Positions 13,021 to 26,272 of a stretch of 64,000 nt of DNA are shown here, in pieces. The stretch comes from Cucumis sativus (taxonomy: Eukaryota; Streptophyta; Magnoliopsida; Cucurbitales; Cucurbitaceae): NCBI RefSeq assembly GCF_000004075.3, contig NC_026661.2, forward strand, positions 2,108,001 through 2,172,000, given 5' to 3'. Within the stretch, counting starts at the first letter, position 1. Every line of letters begins with the position of its first letter. Below the pieces are notes generated by a model, which saw only the letters and a program-made list of their open reading frames with translations, was not told the DNA's origin and made no database searches. A program made the translations under genes and the position numbers.

Positions 13021-14422
13021 AGTAGTAAACAACATGTGCGATGCACATGAAAATCACACACGAAAAAATTATAATTTTAACTTAACTCTATAAAATTGGA
13101 ACAATCATTTCAATATTTTTATATTTATATCCTTTTTATATTCACATCATGAATAAAAAATGAACTTATTCAGTGAAGAGACAATGTTGCCATATTTCGA
13201 ATGTATCTTTGAATTTGATTTGTTTGCACAATTTAAAATTTATTTCTTAATATTTGAGCTTTCAAGTAGCAAAACTTAACCATCTAATCTATTTATATCT
13301 AAATAAAATGAAAGATAGAAATGTTGTTAGTTGTTTAATAACATATAGCATTATGTAATATCATAATATGGAAAAGTTACATTATGACCCTAATAACATA
13401 GAACATTAACTATCGGTTATTGGATCAATACTCTTTTTTTTAAAAAAAATAAGGAGATGAAAAGTTAAAAAAGTATAACTTCTATCTTGTTGAATTTGAA
13501 AATGACCACAAACATTAAATCAATGTGAATATAAAGTTACCACTAAAGCAGAGTAAAAAAAACTTATAATGAAAGGATAAAACATTCACCAAAATCATAT
13601 TTGTTGTGAGATTATGAAATCATAATTTTCTTTAATGATTTTGTAGGTAAAAAATTAAAGAAAAGACTAATATTATTCTTGCTTAATTTACACGTTTTAT
13701 TATTTTTATTTATACTTAAATAAATTCCAACAATATTTACATTGTTTTTACAAAATTAAAGTATAAGTAACTCAACCATGTCATTAATATAATAACTTTA
13801 ATAAAAAAAATTAAATGAAAAAAAAAACATGAGGAATATTTCATGGTTACATTAAAAAAAATTCTCAATACTACATGATTTAAACATTAAAGAGCATAGA
13901 CATATGTACATGTCAACCACGAAGTTGGTGGTTCAAGTTTCCCCAACTTATTTTGTGTACTAAAAAGAAACCTATAAATGAAGGAATAAACACAAGCATA
14001 CTTTTATATAAAAAAATAGACAACAAAATTGAAAAAAATAAAAAGAGAAGAATTAGAAGAGAATACAAAAGCATGATTTGATTTCTTCTTCACCTTTAGC
14101 ATTTTGTTTTGACTTATGAACATAAATGAAAAGAAAATAATGAGATATTTATAACCAAGATTTGAAAAGAAAAGAATTTGAAAGGTTGAAAGAGATAGAG
14201 AATGTGAATAGTTGAGAGTTAGAAGATTAAGGAGGGAAGAGAAATGTGAATGGATTTGGATAAATTTAAATGACATAATCAATTGGAGTGAAAATGATAC
14301 AAACATTACATCAATCGGAATGACAAAATTGTTACTAAAGCAAAACTAAAAAAAGTTATAATAAAAAGGTAAAATGGGGCTAAAAAATTTCTCTTCTTCC
14401 ATCCATTTATATATACTATAGA
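13021..14422 (-). mobile_element. Helitron-like nonautonomous element, copy 2
   Basis: On the minus strand the 5' end reads TCTATAGTATATATAAATGG (from 14422). The 3' end has a perfect 7-bp stem, CATGTGC/GCACATG with a 3-base loop (13033-13049), then an AT-rich stretch and CTACT at 13021, one base away from the CTRRT consensus. A hairpin about 10 bases inside the 3' end plus a TC start is the Helitron signature. No coding capacity is visible. It pairs with 6625-7985. Confidence 0.5.
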
Positions 14423-14904
14423 TAGATATACACATGAAATCATAATGGACTTAAAATATAATAATTCTTTTCAAGCTTTACTTGGACTATGCATTTATAA
14501 TCAATATCTCATGATGATATCTATTCATTCATGTATACCCTCGTATGAATTCAAGTGTTATAAACAAACAAAAAAAAAAATCAAAAAAAAATAAAGTAAA
14601 ATCCATATACCTTTCGTACTAGAGAGAATGTGAGTTAATTTAAAATATTTTTTTTTTTGAAAAGGATACGATACGATGGATCAGTAGGTACACCCGGACA
14701 TCTTCACTAGGTGGACACCTCCTTTGGCACACTCATCATCCCCACTGCATTAATATATAAAATAAATACACGAGAACTAAGTGATCAACCCAAACAAAAT
14801 ACAAAGGGCTAGAGACAAGCCTCAAGCAAGTATAAACTATTAAAAAACATTGAAGATTGATAGCAATAAAGCTAGCGATATAATTGGTAAATAAATGGAA
14901 TATG
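14423..14904. other. Spacer before the SINE
   Basis: Noncoding counterpart of 7986-8480. The match with the first unit stops at about 14904, where new DNA was inserted. Confidence 0.55.
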
Positions 14905-15013
14905 CCAACATGAGTTTAGTTTAACTGACACCTCTATGTTCCTATGGACAAGAGGTTCCAGGTTCAAATCATCACCCCCAGCATTTATTACAATACCTTT
15001 GGAGAAAAAAAAA
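14905..15013 (+). mobile_element. tRNA-derived SINE-like element
   Basis: A short block with an A-box-like GTTTAGTTTAACTGACA (about 14913-14932) and a B-box-like GGTTCAAATCA (about 14971-14981), the internal RNA polymerase III promoter layout of plant SINEs. A run of A ends at 15014. It has no coding capacity. Target repeats are not clear, so the edges are approximate. The 3' A-run directly abuts CACTA element C. Confidence 0.5.
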
Positions 15014-15189
15014 ATCCTCACAGAACAATTTTGGTATTGAATTTAATGATGTCTTTTTTAACTTGTTTAACGTTTTTGGCGAGATAACACTTTCCGCGAC
15101 AGTTATTTGATATCATAGAAAAATCATAAAATAATTTTTTATTTTTATTAAAATAAAAAATTTAATTAAAATTACAAATTTATAAAATC

Positions 15190-15453
15190 TTTTCCCCAAA
15201 TCTAAAACCCTTCATCTTCCCAAATCCTCCCACAAAGAAGGCCATCTCCAATCCAACCATCTTCCGACCCCATCACCACCACCGCCCCCTCGTGGCCCGT
15301 CTGTTCAATCGGGCGCTGCCACAACCTTCTTCTTTTTCTTCCTCTTTTTCTTCTTCAGACTTCAATTCTTTCTCGGAAACCCCAATTTCTCATCCCCTTC
15401 ATTTCTCAATCCTTCGATCTGTTTATTCTTGCTTCCAGCACTTGTTTTCCTCC
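15190..15453 (+). other. C-rich leader exon-like segment inside CACTA C
   Basis: A pyrimidine- and C-rich block, unlike its AT-rich surroundings, ending in CTCCAG followed by GTATTGATC, a usable splice donor. It looks like the 5' UTR or first exon of a captured host gene. It has no clear ORF and no homology with the equivalent segments of elements A and B, though it sits at the same place in the element. Confidence 0.4.
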
Positions 15454-15925
15454 AGGTATTGATCACCCTTCTCTTTACTCTCTCAATTACTTTCATATTT
15501 TCTTTTCAATTCATTCAAAACCTTCTTCACTCTTGGATTCTTTCTGTGTTGGCTTCATTTTCTTTTCTGGCTTCTATTTTTCTTGTTGGATGTTGAGATG
15601 GAGATGGGGTTTATTTTATTTGTTTTGTGATTGTAGCGATTTGATGCTTGGTTTTATGTAGATGAGTGCACATGAAATGTGCTAGTGATAGAGTGTTATG
15701 AATCTTTCAAAAATGTCCTGAATGTTCTGGTGGTTGGAGAAAATGAGAAAAGGTTCCAAGCTACCGTCCTACTTATTGAACCAAACATCATCAAATAATC
15801 ATAGTTTTCCTTTCCTGCCCATAGAAAACTTGAAAAATCTTAACCTTTTGTTCTTTATCATTTGTAAAACCAAGAACCTACGTCAACTGTTTTCATGAAT
15901 TCTTATTCCACTTTGAATTTTACAG

Positions 15926-16049
15926 GATTATTGGGACCATTATTAAAGAAGTTGAAAATAATATTGGAAAGAACACACTTCTTACAAACTTCAAAATGGA
16001 TCCATTACTCATTTTGTGCAAGAAATTTGTGGAACTCGTGGAGATCTTG
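15926..16049 (+). pseudogene. Exon-like fragment of unidentified host gene in CACTA C
   Basis: A 124-base open stretch bounded by a TTTTACAG acceptor and a GTAAGT donor. One frame reads IIGTIIKEVENNIGK and continues through LLILCKKFVELVEIL. I do not recognise the family with confidence. It probably represents a captured internal exon. No matching neighbouring exons were found. Confidence 0.4.
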
Positions 16050-19000
16050 GTAAGTTGTGATGCAATTCTGAAGTATTTTGTTGGTGTGGAATAGTTTATC
16101 TTGCATGTACCTAACACAATGATTATGTTTGCTTGATTGTATTTCTATTTTTCATTTTCTTTTGCTTTTCTTAAAGGTTTTGAGTGAACTCAAGTTTATG
16201 GTAGATTGGGGTACATTAAAGTTTATTAACTTATTCATCATTGTCCCATTGCATAATGTCCTATATAAGATTATGAATTTCTCAGTGGATTAGTTTAAAT
16301 CATTCCTCACATTTTATATTTGATACTTTAATTGTGATCTTGTCACTTTAATACTTTGCTTTAGCAGTTTTTAGTCCCACCTTATTTTGTCAAAGGTGTG
16401 TATATATATATTGTTATATTTTTTAATTTTTCTTAAAGTTTATAAAGCATGGAAAGTAAGTTGAAAAGTAGTTTCTCGTTAGCTTTTGTTTCTAGAAACA
16501 TGTCTTTTATGTACATAGTTCTCTTTAGGGTTTGTTGAAATTGGTTTGTTGTGAATATCTATAGATCGTATGAAAGTCACAAAAAAGAAAAAAAAATTGG
16601 TTTGTTTGTCTTTGAATATCTTTGAAATTTTTATTTCAATGTTTGTTTGTTTATTGATTTTAGGTATATGTTAATTCTTCTTTGACTTATTATGCCTAGC
16701 TAATTATGAAGAACAATTTAAGTTAGGAACTTATTGGATGCGTTCAAGGTTATATTTAAGTATCTACGACCTTTAAACCATAGTTTAATGTTTATGGTTC
16801 AAGTATATGTTAAAGGTTGGAATGAGACTTAAGTGTCCAAAATCTTAAAAGGTTGCTTATGTTAATTTTGACTACAAATTAAAAGCCTTCAAACCATAAG
16901 TTTGAACCTCTGGGTACGTATTGTCTGATGTTCATCTTTTAAGGACTAGAACTACGAATCAGTACAACTTTTACACTGTTACCAACACATTTGTTTTGAT
17001 AAGTCTTCTGTCTAGCTAATTTAATTTTGTAGGTGATACAGGTTATAATGGTTGATTTTGTCTTGTAAAATATTAAAAGTGCAGTTATCCCACATTGTTC
17101 TTGTAGTGTACCCTTTTGATAAATTATGTTAATAACGTGTTTCGAAATTGGAGCTTTTGCATTTTGTTATGTCGCTTGTTTATTGATTAATGGTAATTTG
17201 TTGTATAAAGTCTACCCTAATCTATTTGTTTATTGGAGGAGATTGTTGATTTTTCTTCCCCGTATTTTATTTCTTCAAGTTAAACTAAATGAATAATGAA
17301 CCCCATTTTATTCATTTTTGCTATTTGGTATCTCATTGTATTTTTTTTTTATTAAAATGAAGTTTGTTTAATGATCAATAGTAGATTAAGATATTATGAA
17401 TTGTTTGTATCTGTAAAGAAGAGTGAAGGGAAGGGATTTGAAAAGATTCAGAATTAGCCCCCATTATAACCATATCGTTTTTAGTCTGCGACATTTAATT
17501 TAGGTTAGGTTTATCATCATTTCTTTAGTATTGTCTTCACCTTCAAGAAGAAAGGGTTGAATTAACAAGTTTTTGAACATTAGAAACTAGTTTTCGTGTT
17601 TTAAATTTAGCTACAAATTCGAACCTTTGTCTAACGAAGATGAAAAATATTGTACAGAAAATGTGAGAAAACAATTACACTTTTAAATAATTAAAAATCA
17701 AATGATCATTAAACTGAAACTTTAATCTTTATTTTCCGGATGAAAATTGTACTTTTATCCATTTGCTGGGCAAATATTTGCTTTTGGGCTTTTCCTGTCA
17801 CCTTTGTAAGTTCTAGTTATCTGCTCTACTAGACTTTCTAGATAAGTAATGGTGGTAGACTTTATATGCTCACCTTTGTAAGTTTTATGAAAATGTAACA
17901 TTGAAAAGGTATTACTTATGGGTATTTATGTTCAATCTTATTTTGTTGTGAGTAATTGAGATGCATAATATACACTAGAAATTTGTTAAAGTGTTAGACT
18001 TATCTGTTTTTTTTTTTTATTAGGGTTAGAAGGACTTCAAAGTACGTTTTGTTAAAGCAAATTTGATCTTTATATGGCTAGGTTGATGAGTTTCCAATTT
18101 CAAAAGTCTACCTAAAGCTCTATTGTTTTTTTAACTCAAAGGTAAAAAAGAGTAAAGTCTATGGACTTGCACCGAATAGAGTCATAGTAAGTTTCCAATT
18201 TCAAAAGTTTACCGAAAGCTCTATTGTTTGTTGATGAGTTTCCATAGAATTTTGAAGGTTTTAGAAGAGTTGTGGAAATTTGGGACAATACCACCCTCCT
18301 TACTTGTATTTATTCTCATCCTTATTAAGTTTTTCTAACTACGTTTCTGTGAAATTACCAACTAGTGTAACTATGTTTTTTTTAGCTTGTGGTCATATGT
18401 CGATTTCTCAATGTCAATAATATTTGCAAACTTACAATTGGTTGTTATCCAAGAAGAAGAAAACTCAAACCTTTTATTTGATTATTTTGTTTGGTTTCTA
18501 GCATTTAGTACTACTTTACTTTTTGGTTGATGGTTGTGATTTTTTTATGTCAGTTTGTCCTAGTATGAAAGATTTAACCATGGTTCAAGCAACAAAGAAT
18601 ATTTTCAGAGGTGAATGATTACTGGTTGGTTGTTTATGCTTGTACAGAAAATCATGTTTTATGTATTATGATGGTTCTTACACTAGTTTTGATTAAGGAC
18701 TGTAATTTCATACTTGTAAATCGTTCAAACTTGATTGGAAATGTACGAATATTGCAAAGTGTATTATAGTGTATATATATTAAAATGTTGACCATTTGTT
18801 TCTATATGAGCGTTATATATTTTAACATTATTGTCGTTCAAATGGTTCGTGTAATGGCGGAGCGACAAGAAGAACAAGGAAAAACGGTAGTCATTGAAGA
18901 ATTTGCAACAGGAAATAAATGTCATAATATATAAATTCGTTACACTCCATAATTGTCGTCAATATTAAAACAATAACATTTTTTATAAGAAAAACTGTCA

Positions 19001-19387
19001 CGATTGCCCTATATTTGACAGAAAAAAATGTCGTCAATAGCAAAACAATGTCATTTAATTTCTAAAAAAACTGTCACAATTGACATATACATGACATTTA
19101 AAAAATGTCATAATAAACGAATTCACGACATTTTTAAACTGTCGTTAATATGCAAATGATGACAGTTATTTGTTGTCATAATATAAAATATGACAGTTAT
19201 TTGTTGTTATAAAGTAATAATTAACGAATTTATTTTCTGTCATGAAAAAACTTATTGTGTCAGTTTTCAAAAAATTTTATGGAATGACTTTTCATAACTC
19301 CCGCTTCTATGACTGTAAATAATTGTCACAGATTTTATTCGCGAAAGAAAATAATTATCATCGTAGACCACTTTTCTTGTACTGATC

Positions 19388-19640
19388 GAACATTTGTTGA
19401 ACCATCACTTGATCGCTAATCTTTTCTAGAATGACACACACATGTCATCACACAAACACATTTGTGAAATCCATATATCTTACAACAACAATATTGCTAT
19501 ACGTTTGAAAATAACATAGGTTTAATTTGCTCCATTTATTTAAGAATGAATGCAATGGATGATCATGCACATTCTTTCAATAATAGTATATACATTCTTC
19601 AAAGTGATATTACAACTCTAGCTAATTTATTTTATATCCA
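19388..19640. other. Spacer between CACTA C and the PG-3 upstream region
   Basis: AT-rich, noncoding, with no counterpart in the other units. It may be original unit sequence lost elsewhere, or part of an older insertion. Confidence 0.4.
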
Positions 19641-20040
19641 TGTAAGATACACTCATCCATGATTTTTGTTTCATCATTTTTGTTTCTAATATAATCTAAA
19701 TTTTGACTCACTCATCCTTGATTATCAACGAGAATTTAATATCACATAATTGTTATGTCGTAGATTAAACATATATAGATCTATTTTTGTTCAACTTGTT
19801 TTAAGCCACTTGTATTGCACAATGTGAGGTTTGAACATGCGTGGTTTAAAGAGGAATTTAAGGAATGAATTTTATTGGGATTTAGAGAATTAGAAGTACT
19901 TCAAAATTTCAAGGGATTATAACTAATTTTTGACAAATATAAACCATGGTTATTTAACTTCAACCATTCATCGATCTTTGCCAAATATAGTAAATAAAAT
20001 TTGGAAGAGAATTTTTCAAACACTATTGATCTTCTTCTCC

Positions 20041-20048
20041 TATATAAA
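20041..20048 (+). promoter_or_regulatory. TATA box of PG-3
   Basis: TATATAAA 107 to 100 bases before the PG-3 ATG. Confidence 0.75.
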
Positions 20049-20147
20049 GAGGGCTGAATGAAAGTGCATATTCAAACCCATTCTTTTCAAGTTAGCCATT
20101 AGGACAATATATAAGTAAATAAATAAAGTATAGAAGGCGTAGTAGTG

Positions 20148-21670
20148 ATGGGATTGGCATTACTACCTTTCTTTTTATTGTTGGCATCTACTATTGAAGC
20201 CCAATCCCTTTTTGATGTTACAAGATATGGTGCCAAACCTAATACAGATATTACTCAGGCAAGTATATATGCAAAACTGATGAATTTTTTTTTTTAATTT
20301 ATTAGGAAGAAGACTTTAATTTGATGATAGAACTAAACTTTTGCAGGCCTTAGCAAATGCATGGAAGGAAGCATGTATGTCCACAACTCCTAGTAAATTG
20401 TTGATTCCAAAAGGAGTATACCAATTAAGTCAATCTTATCTTAAAGGACCTTGCAAGAGTGTTCCTATTCAAGTCCAAGTCGACGGAACACTAAAAGCTC
20501 CTCTCCATCCAAATGGAGATGGGTTGGTTCTTTTTGCATACATTGATCAACTAATGTTATCAGGCACGGGAGTTTTTGATGGTCAAGGAAAAGCAGGTTG
20601 GGATAAGAATGATTGCCACAAAAAGAAGATATGTACCAAACTTCCCATGGTAAATTGTTTATATATTATTTCAAACCTTTTGCCTCATTTTATATACAAT
20701 TTAAATCTACATAATTTCAATTACATATGGGTCGTTTTAAATTGAGAGTTTTTTTTTTTTTTTTAAATTCTGATCCCTTATTTGTTTAAATCCATCAGAA
20801 TTTGAAGTTCAGTTTCATCACCAATTCAATTGTGAAGGACATAACTTCCTTGGACAGTAAAAATTTCCACATCAATCTTTTGGGTTGCAAGAATGTTACT
20901 TTTCAACACGTGACAATCAGTGCACCAGAGAATAGTCCCAACACGGATGGAATTCACATAAGTAGCTCTGAACAGATAAACATTCTCGATTCAAAAATCT
21001 CAACTGGAGATGATTGTGTGTCTGTTGGAGATAGCAACAAGCAAGTAACTATTACTAATGTAACTTGCGGACCAGGACATGGCATTAGCGTAGGAAGCTT
21101 GGGCAAGTACACCAAGGAAAAAGACGTGGTAGGAGTTACTGTGAAAGCATGCAAATTAATCAATACTACCAACGGTGTCAGAATCAAAACATGGCCAGAT
21201 TCTGCCGGTGCATTCATAGCCTCTGACATGCACTTTGAAGATATTGAGATGCAAAACGTGAGCAACCCTGTCATTATAGACCAAGAATACTGTCCGTGGA
21301 ATCAATGCAACAGAAAGGTATATATTGTATTGAAATTATACTTTATTTTGTTTATTAGTTAAACTTCATGAACTAAACAAATACACTTTTGGGACCATTA
21401 ATATTTCAGGTTCCATCCAAGATTAAGATCAGCAAAGTGAGTTTCAAAAATATTAGAGGCACTTCTGCTACTCCTATCGCAGTGAAGCTTGTTTGCAGCA
21501 AAAGTATACCATGTGAAGGTGTAGAAGTCGCTGATATTAACCTCACTTATAGTGGAATACGAGGACCGATTTTGTCTGAATGTGCAAACGTGCAGCCTCT
21601 CATTACTGGAAAGCAAAGCCCTCAAATATGTGCTAAGCCTGCTCCTGCTGGTGCTCCATCAACAGACTAA
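20148..21670 (+). CDS. PG-3: polygalacturonase (GH28), intact
   Basis: Exons 20148-20258, 20347-20649, 20799-21317 and 21410-21670 give 397 aa. The protein equals PG-2 except Thr252. All GH28 motifs (NTDG, GDDC, GHG, RIK) and the signal peptide are intact. The GC donor of intron 1 is at 20259-20260. The intron 2 poly-T tract is 16 T. It opens the first short-type unit, with PG-4 only 4076 bases downstream. Introns and flanks are almost identical to those of PG-4 and PG-5, so this is a recent duplicate or one kept uniform by gene conversion. Confidence 0.95.
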
Positions 21671-22362
21671 TCTTTTCAACCAATGCCACACAAAGTCTGC
21701 AAAACCATATGTGAAAGTTTATCACATATCTATATTTAATTCACAACATTATTTTGTATTCATTTTTAACATTCCATAGGTTTGATCCATTCTTTGATGA
21801 TTCATGAAGCTGATCATGTACCTTTTTTCTTCCTTCCATTTTCTTCTGGGGAATGAAATATATAATGAAAATAATTCATACAATTTTAACTATTCTATCC
21901 CTTTAGACGTAGACCTACGTGAGTCGTGTTATAACATTCAATTCTACGAATGTTTTGATAACTCTTAACAACCTCAAATGTGTTATCAAACGTTGTTGAG
22001 TTTTGGAATTTTTAAAATTAATTTCTTATGTATTTAGCAAAAGCACTGATATAATTAATTTTTACATAGTTGAAATTAATATTCAATCAATCAAAAATCA
22101 TAATTTAATTAATCAAGCTAGTACTATAATAAAATCTCTAAGCATCCAATAATATCATCGGAATGTATTAAAACATAATTGAATGATCATCGTTAAGTTC
22201 AAAATCTCAAAAATATGTTGAAATAGGTAAAATAATCCTTCGTACCCAAGCTAGAGTATAATCAAATTTGAAATGTAAAAAAAAATCACAAAATGATATT
22301 GCTTATTGAATTAATTAATTGTTTTTGTCAACTTTTGTAGTTTTGTTACTTGTGAAACATAG
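21671..22362 (+). other. 3' flank of PG-3
   Basis: Same noncoding spacer as after PG-1 with minor substitutions. No gene. Confidence 0.65.
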
Positions 22363-23724
22363 GCTTTGAAATATGCATGGATCAATGACGCATGTGCATC
22401 TGTTCGTCCAAGTGCGATGGTTCTTCTAAGGAGAATATTTAAAGTAAGAGAAGGAGAATTTAAGGCCCTTGTAATAGCCTATTGAATTGCGATGGAACAT
22501 TGTCGGCTCCGAAACACTTTCATGAAGATAGTTGAATTACTTTGCATATGTTGATAGAATGAGACTATCAAATGGAGTTTTTGATGGCCAAGGAAAGGCA
22601 TGTTCGGAAAAGAATGATTGCCATTAACGTATAAATTTTTCTAACCTCCGTATTGTAAGTTCTATACCTTTTGTTTTCTCTTCCATTAACCCCATTCGTC
22701 TTTGTTGATTCTGAAAGGGTTCGTTAGATTGTATTCTCTATTATTTTCATTTTTACAATTTGGTAAATGTGTTGTTAGTACCATATGATGATTAAGAAAT
22801 AAAATATTGAACTAAATTTAACCATATAAAATTGAGGCAAAAGAGCTAACTTATTTTTAAAAAATATATATCAAGACTAAATATTTAGAGAAAACTCATA
22901 TTTTCATCCCTCCCTAAAAGTTTGTGTGCATTATTGCTTTCTCACCGTATCTCTTACACGACTTATTGATCATATAAAATGATCAAAGTTTAAGATTTGA
23001 CTTCATTACCAATTCAATTGTGAGGAGAATAACATCATTCGATAGCAAAAACTTCCATGTCAACATCCTAGGGTGAAAGAACCTCACATTCCAAGGTGTT
23101 AACATAATTGCACCAGAAGATCGTCCGAACACAGATGGAATACACATTGATCGATCAATTGGGATCTCAATCTTAAAATCTCGAATAACAACAAGAGTCA
23201 ATTGCATCTCACTTGGAGATGGAAGCAAACAAATAAAAGTCACAAATGTGATATGTGGGCCATGTCATGGAATAAGCATAGGAAAGTCTTGAAAAATAAA
23301 CAAATGAAGAACCTATATATCGAAAGTGTCATAGTAAAGAACTGCACAATAATGAACATCACTAATGGTGTTAGGATCAAAACATGGTACACCTCTCATG
23401 TTGCTGGTATTGCCATCAACAAGAATTTTTCAGACATTACAATGGTCAATGTTAGCAACCAAATTCTCATAGACCAAGAGTATTGTCCTTGGAATCATAG
23501 CAATCATCAGGCATTGATCACATTCTTGAAATTTTGATTTTAAAAGTTTTCATGCATATTGTCAACTTCATGGATAAACTTTAATTTTCACTCTCATTTT
23601 TCAGATTTTGTCAAAGATTAAGTTTAATAAAGTGAGCTTCGAGAATATTAGAGGAAGTTCTGCAACTCCAGTGGAAATCAAACTTATTTGTAGTAGCAAC
23701 CTACCATGTGAAGAAGTAAAACTT
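22363..23724 (+). pseudogene. D3: decayed second polygalacturonase, 3' truncated
   Basis: Relic of the D family, close to D1 in sequence. The exon 2-like start is at 22363 and the exon 3-like block at about 22990-23535. An open stretch at 23283-23537 covers the RIKTW region and DQEYCPWN. The exon 4-like block stops abruptly at about 23720 (EEVK) and runs straight into PG-4 upstream sequence (TTTCATGC...). That is a recombination junction, and it explains why the short unit lacks the Helitron-containing spacer. The catalytic-site motif is SNC here instead of DNC or DDC. Confidence 0.8.
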
Positions 23725-24116
23725 ATGTTTCATGCTTTTTTTTTCTAATATAATCTAAATTTCGACTCACTCATCCTTGATTATCAACGAGAATTTAATA
23801 TCACATAATTGTTATGTTGTAGATTTTTATATTGTCGATTGAAACATATATAGATCTATTTTTGTTCAACTTGTTTTAAGCCACTTGTGTTGCACACTGT
23901 GAGGTTTGAACATGCGTGGTCTCAAAGAGGAATTTAAGGAATGAATTTTATTGGGATTTAGAGAATTAGAAGTACTTCAAAATTTCAAGGGATTATAACT
24001 AATTTTTGACAAATATAAACCATGGTTATTTAACTTCAACCATTCATCGATCTTTGCCAAATATAGTAAATAAAATTTGGAAGAGAATTTTTCAAACACT
24101 ATTGATCTTCTTCTCC

Positions 24117-24124
24117 TATATAAA
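24117..24124 (+). promoter_or_regulatory. TATA box of PG-4
   Basis: TATATAAA 107 to 100 bases before the PG-4 ATG. The shared upstream block is only about 480 bases here because of the D3 junction, so the distal promoter differs from PG-1 and PG-2. Confidence 0.75.
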
Positions 24125-24223
24125 GAGGGCTGAATGAAAGTGCATATTCAAACCCATTCTTTTCAAGTTAGCCATTAGGACAATATATAAGTAAATAAAT
24201 AAAGTATAGAAGGCGTAGTAGTG

Positions 24224-25747
24224 ATGGGATTGGCATTACTACCTTTCTTTTTATTGTTGGCATCTACTATTGAAGCCCAATCCCTTTTTGATGTTACAAG
24301 ATATGGTGCCAAACCTAATACAGATATTACTCAGGCAAGTATATATGCAAAACTGATGAACTTTTTTTTTTAATTTATTAGGAAGAAGACTTTAATTTGA
24401 TGATAGAACTAAACTTTTGCAGGCCTTAGCAAATGCATGGAAGGAAGCATGTATGTCCACAACTCCTAGTAAATTGTTGATTCCAAAAGGAGTATACCAA
24501 TTAAGTCAATCTTATCTTAAAGGACCTTGCAAGAGTGTTCCTATTCAAGTCCAAGTCGACGGAACACTAAAAGCTCCTCTCCATCCAAATGGAGATGGGT
24601 TGGTTCTTTTTGCATACATTGATCAACTAATGTTATCAGGCACGGGAGTTTTTGATGGTCAAGGAAAAGCAGGTTGGGATAAGAATGATTGCCACAAAAA
24701 GAAGATATGTACCAAACTTCCCATGGTAAATTGTTTATATATTATTTCAAACCTTTTGCCTCATTTTATATACAATTTAAATCTACATAATTTCAATTAC
24801 ATATGCGTCGTTTTAAATTGAGAGTTTTTTTTTTTTTTTTTTTATTCTGATCCCTTATTTGTTTAAATCCATCAGAATTTGAAGTTCAGTTTCATCACCA
24901 ATTCAATTGTGAAGGACATAACTTCCTTGGACAGTAAAAATTTCCACATCAATCTTTTGGGTTGCAAGAATGTTACTTTTCAACACGTGACAATCAGTGC
25001 ACCAGAGAATAGTCCCAACACGGATGGAATTCACATAAGTAGCTCTGAACAGATAAACATTCTCGATTCAAAAATCTCAACTGGAGATGATTGTGTGTCT
25101 GTTGGAGATAGCAACAAGCAAGTAACTATTACTAATGTAACTTGCGGACCAGGACATGGCATTAGCGTAGGAAGCTTGGGCAAGTACACCAAGGAAAAAG
25201 ACGTGGTAGGAGTTACTGTGAAAGCATGCAAATTAATCAATACTACCAACGGTGTCAGAATCAAAACATGGCCAGATTCTGCCGGTGCATTCATAGCCTC
25301 TGACATGCACTTTGAAGATATTGAGATGCAAAACGTGAGCAACCCTGTCATTATAGACCAAGAATACTGTCCGTGGAATCAATGCAACAGAAAGGTATAT
25401 ATTGTATTGAAATTATACTTTATTTTGTTTATTAGTTAAACTTCATGAACTAAACAAATACACTTTTGGGACCATTAATATTTCAGGTTCCATCCAAGAT
25501 TAAGATCAGCAAAGTGAGTTTCAAAAATATTAGAGGCACTTCTGCTACTCCTATCGCAGTGAAGCTTGTTTGCAGCAAAAGTATACCATGTGAAGGTGTA
25601 GAAGTCGCTGATATTAACCTCACTTATAGTGGAATACGAGGACCGATTTTGTCTGAATGTGCAAACGTGCAGCCTCTCATTACTGGAAAGCAAAGCCCTC
25701 AAATATGTGCTAAGCCTGCTCCTGCTGGTGCTCCATCAACAGACTAA
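24224..25747 (+). CDS. PG-4: polygalacturonase (GH28), intact
   Basis: Exons 24224-24334, 24423-24725, 24876-25394 and 25487-25747 give 397 aa, with the same protein as PG-3 and PG-5. The signal peptide and catalytic residues are intact and intron 1 has the GC donor (24335-24336). The intron 2 poly-T tract is 19 T. The next PG gene downstream is 19.4 kb away, because CACTA elements A and B landed in the intervening spacer and relic D4. Confidence 0.95.
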
Positions 25748-26272
25748 TCTTTTCAACCAATGCCACACAAAGTCTGCAAAACCATATGTGAAAGTTTATC
25801 ACATATCTATATTTAATTCACAACTTTATTCTGTATTCATTTTTAACATTCCATAGGTTTGATCCATTCTTTGATGATTCATGAAGCTGATCATGTACCT
25901 TTTTTCTTCCTTCCATTTTCTTCTAGGGAATGAAATATATAATGAAAATAAATCATACAATTTGAACTATTCTATCCCTTTAGATGTAGACCTTCGTGAG
26001 TCGTGTTATAACATTCAATTCTACGAATGTTTTTATACTCTTAACAACCTGAAATGTGTTATCAGATTCTCTTGAGTTTTGGAATGTTTACATAGTTGAA
26101 ATTAATATACAATCAATGAAAAATCATAATTTAAGTAATCAAACTAGTACTATTATAGAATCCCTAAACATCCAATAATATCAGCGAAATCTATTTAAAC
26201 ATAATTGAATGATCATCGTTAAGTTCAAAATCTCATAGATATGTTGAAATAGGGAAAATAATCCTTCATACC
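25748..26272 (+). other. 3' flank of PG-4, up to CACTA A
   Basis: Noncoding unit spacer with an AATAAA near 25943, cut at ACC (26270-26272), the target triplet of element A. It is more diverged from its counterparts than the gene is. No gene. Confidence 0.65.

Larger units (their letters stand above)
15017..19384 (+). mobile_element. CACTA-type DNA transposon C, degraded, nonautonomous
   Basis: The right end CTTGTACTG (19376-19384) is a one-base variant of the CACTA terminus CTTGTAGTG. The left end is decayed (CTCACAGAACAA). Both sides carry the triplet ATC (15014-15016 and 19385-19387), a possible 3-bp target duplication. Subterminal regions have many short repeats built on TGACAGTT and TGTCGTCAATA (15095-15115 and 18915-19370), shared with elements A and B. 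The 3' module (18550-19384) is homologous to 31905-32815 and 40845-41746. No transposase was recognised. The interior holds a C-rich leader and one exon-like block; the rest (16050-18550) is AT-rich with no recognisable gene. Confidence 0.65.

Noticed and set aside
20954-21274. Antisense ORFs of 72-106 aa opposite PG exon 3 and of 75 aa opposite exon 4, repeated in every copy
   Set aside because: They mirror the conserved sense exons, have no plausible start context or domain, and recur only because the exons are identical.
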